Assembly: GCA_949987565.1 (NCBI GenBank)
Contig: OX465102.1
Span: 25,109,691 to 25,173,690, forward strand
DNA length: 64,000 nt
Source of the DNA: Luidia sarsii
Taxonomy: Eukaryota > Echinodermata > Asteroidea > Paxillosida > Luidiidae
Direction of reading: 5' to 3'
The position numbers and the translations under genes were made by a program. Positions 55,901 through 64,000 of this stretch are shown here, piece after piece (positions within the stretch are counted from its first letter, which is position 1; each line of letters begins with the position of its first letter). The notes beneath the pieces were generated by a model that was not told where the DNA came from, did no database searches, and saw only the letters and a program-made list of their open reading frames with translations.

Positions 55901-56969
55901 TGTACCAATGTGACTGTGCACATGCAAAGAACAGTTCAACACTATACCTATAAGATGGAGGTACTGTAACAGCGAGGACAGAAATGACGGTTTGACTGCT
56001 AAAAAATCTAACGGACTCCCACACACAGACCCACCCTTTGCGGTAAGTCAAAGTATTCTCCAGAAGATGGCATTGGCAACCAGCCTCCTGGACCCTCCAA
56101 AAAAAACGTCGACTTCAACACGCAGGACTTTGTTCCGAATCACAACAAGAGACTTCCCAGAGAGATCGCGTTTCATTCACGTGGTGCTACAGCGATCGCA
56201 AACCTTCCTCCATCGTTTCTGCCAACTTGCACAGCCAGACAGTTTTATCCACGAAACTCATTTGATGCCCGATTTGAAAAATTTGAAAACATCATTCAAT
56301 CTTTGGACGCTTGTAATGTGTCAATTGAATTGTATGCAAGTTCAGAAGCAAGGGTATAATTTTTCTCTTCTTCTTTTTCTTCTTGAGAAGGGGGCAGCAA
56401 CAACAGTGGCTGCACTCCCTCTGAACCTTGCCATGCTTTGGCCGACCTTCCGCAGTCCTCACTCATCAGATATTGTCAATTAGCATTCCAGAACCAGGGA
56501 TTGGGGGGCTTAACAAGTGTTAACTACATGTAGGACAAGCATTTTTTTTCAAAGGGGAGGGCCAGCCCCCCACTGATGGCAGATAATGTGCTAAAATAAG
56601 ATGGGCTAGCTCTTAAGCTGATGATGCCTGTCAACATACTGTTGCCAACCAGGGATGACCAAATGTTTGCCCGATTAATTTACGTCAGACAGATTTCTCT
56701 CCATTAATCGGTACGCTGGAATGCACCCGCTGGATGAGATGGGGGGGGGGGAGGGGAGCTTGGCGGGCCGGGAACTTGACCAAAATTGTATCTAAATATT
56801 TGATAAGCTGGTCATTATTATTGACTGAACCTTAAAACAAAGTGTCCGACAAGCACGTCTGCAGGATGGTATGTGTACATAGGTGACAGCTGTGATTCAG
56901 CCCCGGCACTTGTTTTAATGTGTGGTGGTGCATTTTATCAGAGGAACGTTGTTGTTGTTTTTTCCCTCC

Positions 56970-57010
<41 letters not shown>

Positions 57011-57830
57011 CGTTATATTTTTTCCCCGCAAGCACTCTACGTTGGCAGCGCACGATTCGCTCGTTTCTGGGCGCACCAGGTATGCACAATGCTGTGACGT
57101 CCAGGAGTCCCTTAGATAACCTTGTCAAATACAAGGGAGAGCAGGGGGGGTGGGGGGGGTTGAAGGGGGGGGGGCTTTCTCGGTGCGTATTCGGACAAGA
57201 CTGCAAGCCCTACAACTTGTCTGGCCAGAGCAGGCCCGCTGGCTGTGGAAACACAAAGTCACTAACCCCACCAAAATATTTGGCCCTCTTAAGAACTTAT
57301 CTCTGGCCCGCACCGCGAGGTGGCGGCGGCGGGTTGAGGGGGGGGAGGGCAATTGTGTCTCCGTTGGGAAGGGCGTGCATGGAGTCTCTCTCTATACCCC
57401 AGGTAACACCTCATCAACCGCCCGGCATTTGTTTGTTTGCTCAGCAAACCTTTCCCCCTTGCCGACAAAATAGATATTGTAGCCTTCAAGTATCCCACCT
57501 TGGGGAGACGGGGCTGGGCCCCCCCCCCCCCCCACCCACCAGCCAGAGCCAGGGAAGGCGGGAGAGGAGGGGGGGTTTGTTTTGGGGGAGAGGGATGCAT
57601 TCCGCACATTGCAGTAGGGATTTGGGCGGCTGCCTTTTGGGTAAGATTTGGGGGCATACCTTGAGGGGAAGGACGCTGGGGGTGGGGCAGGTGGTGAAGG
57701 AGGGGGATGGGTGAGAGCATCCAGAGAGAGGGAGGGAGCGAGAAAACCTACGGGGACCCAGGGTATCTGGAGTGGAAGCAATCGTGTCTCTCCCCCCCCC
57801 CCAACACCACCCCGCATCTTGTGTGAATCC
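55901..57830. other. No supported gene; homopolymer-rich
   Basis: A 163-codon plus frame (55992-56483) starts at TTG and is unrecognised. A (CT)n run lies at 56966-57010. G-runs and C-runs are frequent (57145-57175, 57340-57350, 57520-57533, 57793-57802). The overlapping frames on both strands between 57.1 and 57.8 kb are Gly/Pro/Arg-rich from this composition. Confidence 0.42.
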
Positions 57831-57843
57831 CTTCACACCGGGG

Positions 57844-58063
57844 ATTCCCGTAAAAGATATAAAAATAAAACCTCAAAACAGCTTGGAGAGGCAGCACCAC
57901 AAATAGACACTGAACCCCTCCCACCCCCCCCCCCCCCAAGAAAGCATCTTTGACTATCGTAATGCCCGTAAGAGATATGAAAGCCAGGGAAAAAACAACA
58001 ATTGAAAACAGCTCTGCAGTGCAAGGCAGCACCACAATCATCATATACACTAGACACTGAACC
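57844..58063 (+). repeat. Diverged direct repeat, two copies
   Basis: Blocks CCCGTAARAGATAT, AAACAGCTY, GGCAGCACCACA and TAGACACTGAACCC occur in the same order at 57848-57917 and 57965-58063, with indels between. A C-run separates the copies. Confidence 0.7.
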
Positions 58064-58088
58064 CAACCCACTAAAAAACATCAATTAA

Positions 58089-58662
58089 GCCGTGTCCGCA
58101 CTGGACTTATTTTTTACCGAGTCCGTGGGTTACATTCCAATGGGTAAATCTTCCAGGTGTCCGCACTTGGACTATTCGACTCGGGTAAACTAACCAAGAC
58201 GATCGGTAAAACTAACCGACTGGCGCAAACTGACGCATGAGGGCGCTTTCGTGGTGACCTTTCACCGGATGTCTGTACACAATCTACCGGCCGTGTGTGT
58301 ACATTATGTACAGTACATGTCATGATGTGCATGTACTGTAGTCATGTTGCTACCCCACGCCCACACGAGTCTTGTGTACAAGGACACGTCACGTGGTATC
58401 GAGGCAATGCGGGGCGCCGGCGCCGGACCGGATGTGTTTTTTTACCAAGACAGCGTGTCCGGACTTGACTTTTCGGCTCGGTTAAACTGACCTGGTCAAT
58501 TTAACCGGGCAGAAGTTGGTCGGTTAAAATACCCATTTGAGTCGGGTAAGTTACATGTACCTGGGAGGAAAACTTCCTGGGTTGTCCGCACTGGACTTAA
58601 AATGGTAAATTTACCCATTTGCTCGGTTACTTTACCCATTTTAAGTCCAGTGCGGACGCGGC
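58089..58662. mobile_element. 574-bp MITE of the GCCGTGTCCGCACTGGAC family
   Basis: Flanked by TTAA on both sides (58085-58088 and 58663-58666). The termini are GCCGTGTCCGCACTGGACTT and AAGTCCAGTGCGGACGCGGC. The interior repeats GGTAAAWTTACCCATTT, CGGTTAAACTGACC and GTCCGCACTGGACTT, so nested copies of the ends occur inside. A CpG-rich GGGGCGCCGGCGCCGGACCG lies near 58411. No coding capacity. Confidence 0.88.
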
Positions 58663-58666
58663 TTAA

Positions 58667-59096
58667 GGCCGTTTCTACAGCTCAAATAATCAAGAATCGC
58701 GATTCAGAAACCCTTCTTTTTTTCGCATTCACTCAGACCAAAAACAATTGCGTCGAAAAAAAACACAACCTGATTGTGCTCACCGGTAGCAGTTGTGGTC
58801 AAATGGTGGGTGTGTCCTTGAGGGTGGCCCATGCTGGGAGACATATAATTTATAAACAAGCATTACGGGATTTAAAAAAAAAATGGTGCCACTCAGCGGA
58901 GCATTCCCACACACACCGCGTCGCAAATAAATGCGATTAATTGGAAAAGTCTCACTGACAGTGGAGTCCAAATCGCGATTCAAATCCCACTAATAACCGC
59001 GTATATTGTGTCCCTACAAAAAAAAAGTGGAGTTTGAATCGTGATTTGAATCACGATCCAAAAAATCTCGTATATTTGGGACAGTGGAAACGACCC
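58667..59096. mobile_element. 430-bp MITE, relative of 18447-18894
   Basis: It begins GGCCGTTTCTACAG immediately after the TTAA shared with the preceding element and ends CAGTGGAAACGACCC followed by TTAT. AATCGCGATTC lies near both ends. The core AAATGGTGGGTGTGTCCTTG AGGGTGGCCCATGC is nearly identical to that at 18600-18633, and GCATTCCCACACACACCGCG is shared too. No coding capacity. Confidence 0.88.
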
Positions 59097-59100
59097 TTAT

Positions 59101-60744
59101 GAGTATGACTACCCCTCTGTAGTCAACTGGCAAGCCCATCATCACAGGTTGAACCCTGTAAACTCAAGATTAAACACCAACACCACACCGGGAGCCTTCC
59201 AATGGTTTAGTAGAGTAATCAAATGAAATCAAACTGGTCCCCCCCCCCCACAATCCCTGCTTTTCTAATCGGAAACGGGAAGACTTTGATGTTTGTCCCA
59301 CCTACCCTCAGCGCAGCAGGAAACCCTGCCTGGTATAAATAAGAACTGTTTTGACAAATCACCAGGCCCCTGAGCACTTCCCCCTGGCCCACCAGGCGTA
59401 CCTGTACCCCCTCCACTGTATCAATTACAGGCAACCAGGCTGCTCTTTCCCCTATCTCCATCACTGCTCCAGTCAGTCAGCCAGTGGTCAGACCCCCCCC
59501 CCCCTCACCCCCTAAAAAAAAGAAAGCTGCCTGGGTCCTCCTTGCCTCCAGATATATGTAATTCCCTCCCCTGCTTTCTCAATACTTCTGCCACCAACAA
59601 GGGAGCTCTGGTATCAGAGGTAATAAATATGTCACTGGTCCAAATCAGAATGACACGTGTACATAACTAAATTGTGTGCATATACAACTGCACCTCAGGC
59701 CTAGCTCAGGGGAAAAAATACTGATGCCATGATGGCTGTTCATGGCTGCCGATTGTTATATTTCCATTGAACACATACATCTTTTGTCTCCATCACTTCT
59801 TTTCTGCAACGTCAGGAGAAGCCTTTCAATGGAATGTGCACTGTTCTTGCAGTGCTGCACATTACCACTTACATGTACCACCAGCCGTACTGTATCTTTG
59901 ATAAGGGTCTGACACTGTATCTTCGATAAGAGCATCTTAGTATGGAGTGCCTCCTGTCAGTATGTTGTCAACTCTCACATGCACAAAGGCAAAGTTTGAA
60001 ATTGAGTCAATATGCAACGTCAAAGAAGACACTGGAAGGGGTTTTGAAGACCCGTGCTGATAGAAGCAGAAGAACTGATCCCTTTTCTTAGACTTTACAG
60101 TATGTGTGCGCTAAGAATGACACACACGGGATTGGCAGTTTGCATGGGACAAGCTTAGAATGGGCCAAAGGAACCGGTATGGCTGCTGCCACAACAATGC
60201 ATCTCAAGATCTTCCATTAGTGATATATGGCAGACCTACAGTATTGATAGTCTGGCTTGCATTCCGAGGCACTGCGGTGACAGTGTCACTGTCAGTGACA
60301 CTATTCACATCTTACCCTCCCCAAGAAACACCCTACACCATGCAACACTGGTAGCAGGACCTCTCTTTCCGCCCCCGTGTTTGGCTACTTTAGTTCAGTG
60401 TCTAGGGTCAAATGCTTCTCAAGTTCTTGAGAAAACAGTTCAACCCCGGCCGCATGAAAGGCATTAAGAGGTAGCCGACTACCTGTTTGATATGTGCGGA
60501 GCACTTAAGTCGCATCAACTATGTTAGGGGTGGGTGGGCGGCAGTGGGGGGGGGGGGGGGTTGTCAAAGCCGGGATTGTCCAGCAATGCGCTCGGAGACA
60601 GTTATTCTTTGCTCTCCTGATCCCTCATAATGTCATGCTATTTGATCTGGTCGGGCCCTCTGTAAGCAATGTGTGTAGCCAAACAAACAAGAGCCGAGAA
60701 ATAACTGTGTGCGCAAGAGGAGAGAAGAGGAGTGACGGAGGAGA
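59101..60744. other. No supported gene
   Basis: C-runs near 59240 and 59493, and a G-run near 60550. A perfect 10-bp inverted repeat AGTGTCACTG / CAGTGACACT with a single spacer base lies at 60282-60302. No frame is supported. Confidence 0.42.
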
Positions 60745-60785
60745 AGGAGTAGGAGGAGGAGGAGGAGGAGGAGGAGGAGGGGGGC
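60745..60785. repeat. (GGA)n microsatellite
   Basis: About eleven GGA units passing into a G-run. Confidence 0.95.
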
Positions 60786-63200
60786 CCAGTTCTCCCCAAA
60801 AGCCGTAGCCACAAAGAAACAAAGAGGCTTAATTAACGGTTAAGCTATAGATGGCACAATGGTCAGGCCTAAGCTGTGCCTACAGTATATTTGCCCTTTT
60901 GTTGTGCCAACACGTCACCAAGCGCTATGTAAAGTACAGTTGTATACATAATCATCTGGTAATATCGTGGCAAAAAGGCTGCCGACCATTGACATAGTGG
61001 GTGGTATTAAGTGGACCCCTGTTCTTTTCTTTTTTGAAAGGTTGGCTCTGTGTCATACTGGCATAGCCATGTTGTTGGCTTTGGTTTTGGGGTTTCTTTG
61101 AGGTTTTTTTTTCCCCCTTTAGCCAGCTATGGCTAGCCCCATTATCTCCGCTGATTAACATACCAGCAACACTTTGGTTCAGCTTTTGCCATACCATTGC
61201 AAATGCTCGAGTCATATATACCTCACCTTAGATTTTTTTTTTCTCTCCTTCACCTCAGCCAATTTGATCAGCGGCTCCTTTGTAAACATTCCCCTTGGCA
61301 ACGGCTGCATCAAAATATTACGTCATACCTGAGTGCCTTGTCAAATTGTCACAAGGTGGGATGCGTTAGGGCAGATACATGTACATGTACCAGTTAGTCC
61401 ACCATGATAAAGGTTGGTTCGACACTCTAAGTACAGTATGCTGGCCTTACAATTACAAATCATAAAAGTCTGTATTCAAAGTACTGTACATAGATTATAA
61501 GACACATCAAAGATAAAATATGATTTTGGAGAATGCTCAGTGCTTTGCCCGATATATTAGAATATGAGGCATACAATGTACCTGTACATAGGCCTTATGT
61601 TTAAAAGTGTGACTGTATTTAATCCATTTTTTATACCAAATTATGTGAAAATGTGATTTTCTGCATCCTTTCCACCACTTCTGCACAGATGACAACTTAT
61701 TGATAAGCCTCTCTTTTGAACCCCTCTGCTTGGCCAAAATCCAAAGGAAAACCAGAAACTCCCCAAAAACCTCGTATGCAACCAATTGTTCCCTGGTCTT
61801 GCAGAAAGGGTTCACTTGAGCAAACGAGTGGCTCGCCTGGTGACCGTCTGCACTGTACCGACAAAGGGCACTTACTACAGTTAAATGTCCAGGGTGCCTT
61901 CTCCCCAAGATTGCTTGCACACCACACCATGCCTCACCTCACCATGCAGGACTGGCAGGGGCACTGAACCCCATGCCTGGCCACACATCTGAGCTCTCCC
62001 AATGCTTGCAACAACTTTGGGGTTCTTCTTAAAGCAGGCATGGAAGTTATACATGCGTGTCTGGTGCATGAAGAGTTGAAGTGTCTGATCCCAGTCAGAC
62101 AAATTACTGCCCACAGGGCCAACCCTCTCTCTTTCTCCTTCTTTCTCTCCCTCTGTTTTTCTTCCTCTTTCTCTGGGTTTGATACCAGACAAATGACATG
62201 ATAAAGTGTCTTGGGGGACGAATGGAGATGCAGACAGCACATTGCAAAGTTCTGCCCTCATTTTCGCCGGTTCCGATGTGACTCCCATTTTTGGGGAGGG
62301 GAGAGGGAGGCACTGGTTGACAAAAGGCTGCCTTCAATGCCAGGCCAGACGCAATCAAACTCACCATCAACTTCATAGGCTCTGCCAGGTGAGACCCACA
62401 AGTTTCAGGTGTAAAAGCATCTTGTCTCTTTCAACAAGGGGGTAGCGGGAGGGAGGGAGGGGAGAGAGGGAGAGTAATGGAAGGTGAGAGGGGGGGAGCT
62501 CATTCACTCGTTTGGAACACTTTCTTGCATACAATATGCTGTTTTTGTTTGCAGGGAGGAGGGAAACCCATTCAAGCTGATAGCTTACAAGTTCCCCCCC
62601 CCCCCTTCAATCCCTCCCTCTCCCCTATCCTTGCCCGCTCAGAGAAAAGAAGTTCCAGCTAGGATTTGTGAGGGAGAGAGAGAGAGAGAGAGAGGGGGGA
62701 GAGGGTTGAGGGTCGGCCTTCTAGAGGCTCTGTAATTGCTGATCCTGCTGTTGTTCCAGAAGGCAACAACAAGGGATTAGCCCTTGATTCTTGAATGGGA
62801 ACCAGGGGTCCTACTGGTGAAACTGACCCAGGAGGGTAAACAGCAACTAACTCAAAGGGAAGAAAAGGGGGAGGGGGAGGGGGGACGAGTATGCACATTG
62901 TACATGGCATGTCTGTGGATGCCTCAATGTAGCAACAATGTATTTGCCACCAGACCTAAGACCGGGGGAACAAGATGACTTTTTGCCAGGCCTTGTGAAT
63001 CAGCAAACACTCTGGTGGTGAGTTATCCAGCATGGTAAAGTCTACAGATAGCTGCTTCCTGACTCTGGGGGAAACATTTGGAAAAATCACCGAGGAAGAC
63101 ATGTTCTATCTTGGCAGTGACAATGATCATGGACCTCAATGTACATGTAAGTACAGTACATGGCTACAGGCAGACACTCAAGATAAAAAACGTAGGTGAA
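60786..63200. other. No supported gene over about 2.4 kb
   Basis: CT tract at 62125-62172 and GA tracts at 62448-62495 and 62670-62703. A hairpin-repeat fragment (CTCAGAGAAAAGAAGTTCCA GCTAGGATTTG) lies at about 62638-62668. Frames of up to 135 codons show no domain. Confidence 0.42.
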
Positions 63201-63201
63201 G

Positions 63202-63368
63202 CAGCCAATTTCAAGAAATGTTGCGTAAGTTACGCAACGTTGATGTTGCATAAGTCTTGCGCCTCTATGACTCTTTTCAGCAATATTTAGCAAAGGCAGC
63301 AAAATGTTGTGTAAGTTACGCAACAAAATGCTGCGTACGCAACATTTGAAGTTTCGTGAAATCGGCTG
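63202..63368. mobile_element. Small MITE built of GCGTAA palindromes
   Basis: Imperfect terminal repeats: CAGCCAATTTCAAGAAATGT TGCGTA on the left against the inverse of TACGCAACATTTGAAG...GAAATCGGCTG on the right. Inside lies a perfect 9-bp palindrome GTTGCGTAA-G-TTACGCAAC (63220-63238), a near copy at 63306-63324 and CTGCGTACGCAAC at 63331-63343. Non-coding. Target duplication not resolved. Confidence 0.6.
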
Positions 63369-64000
63369 TTCATGTGCGTGCAGACTTCTCAAAAAGTGCT
63401 GACGTTCCATACCTGTGACATTGGTAGGATGTATGTGGTTCGGTTAAGATACTCATTCACTTGTAGTAAGCAATACTAAAAAGTTGAATCAAGCTAAAGC
63501 TGAATCTTACATAACCACATGCACAATATATATACATGTACAGAGAGATTTAATCTGGAGGAACACAGTGCATCTTTGCAAATTTTCTTTCTAAATCTGT
63601 CACCTCTTAATTGAAAGAGCGGGTAGACTAGTATTAGTTGGAATTGCATTTTTGCCACCCGCCGCTAGAATGGAAGACAAAGACCATTTATACAAACCAG
63701 ATTAGCAGTCCTTATCACAACTCCACTACACTTGTGCAATAGTTAGATAAATGATTACAAGTCCCATAAAAAAAAGTGATGTGGGCTTTATCTTGCGGAG
63801 ACTGGACTGGGATTCCTGGAATATTGTGGACAATGCTATTTTGCCACTGCTAAAAATAATTTGACGGGCTCACAATTTCAGGACAGCACAGGCCTGGATG
63901 TACATGTATACGAGAGTTCACTGGCAAGGGTTCCCCCCTGCATACCACATGTGATCTGTGAGACGGCCCACCTCACAGTTCTAATGGGCCATCTGGGGTT
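63369..64000. other. No supported gene to window end
   Basis: Unique, moderately AT-rich sequence with a TATATATACATGTA run near 63525. No feature is supported. Confidence 0.42.

Noticed and set aside
55992..56483. 163-codon plus-strand frame with diverse residues
   Set aside because: Starts at TTG, has no recognisable domain or splice sites, and a frame of this length is expected by chance in 64 kb searched in six frames.
56920..57714. 264-codon plus-strand frame
   Set aside because: Begins in a CT run and passes through several G-runs; opposing frames on the other strand are also open and equally Pro/Gly-rich.

Overview
The window looks like non-coding DNA from an animal nuclear genome, probably a marine invertebrate. 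The evidence is mixed-strand repeats, long microsatellites, tRNA-derived SINEs, hairpin and TTAA-flanked MITEs, a THAP-domain transposon remnant, a 200-base assembly gap and no dense open frames. I cannot name the species. No intact protein-coding gene is supported. Open frames up to about 170 codons are expected by chance in 64 kb of six-frame sequence, and the longer ones lie in low-complexity tracts. The best reading is an intergenic region or a large intron.

Layout. 1-6.3 kb: a SINE (2355-2460), a nearly perfect 685-bp foldback element (2929-3613), two related TTAA MITEs in opposite orientation (4102-4413 and 4561-4885), and a 470-bp pyrimidine tract. 6.9-8.9 kb: about 41 copies of a 43-bp satellite, set between two arms of a dispersed hairpin repeat. 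9-16 kb: mostly unique sequence with an N gap (10325-10524), a clean copy of the hairpin repeat (12103-12188) and a SINE. 16-23.3 kb: dense mobile DNA, comprising a 390-bp MITE, a MITE nested in a hairpin repeat, a 1.92-kb TTAA-flanked element with about 200-bp inverted termini carrying a decayed THAP-domain exon, and an 852-bp CACGGGT-rich element inside a GA/CAGA microsatellite. 25.5-26.1 kb: a 21-bp minisatellite. 26.7-27.4 kb: two adjacent MITEs. 30-36.6 kb: tandem duplications, a 50-bp minisatellite, a small TTAA MITE, a CpG-rich patch with a weak candidate exon, and head-to-head SINEs. 39-46.5 kb: long GA, CT, GGCT and CTCTGC tracts and a 260-bp tandem duplication. 49.7-64 kb: a dispersed repeat shared with 16 kb, two MITEs sharing one TTAA (58089-59096), and a small MITE built from GCGTAA palindromes.

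How the parts relate. The 1.92-kb and 685-bp elements share the same termini, TTAA target sites and the start of the same THAP reading frame. The small one looks like one end of the large one copied into a head-to-head palindrome. TTAA target sites plus a THAP protein fit the Kolobok superfamily of DNA transposons. Several other MITE families here also sit on TTAA or TTAA-like sites, so related transposases may have mobilised much of the region.
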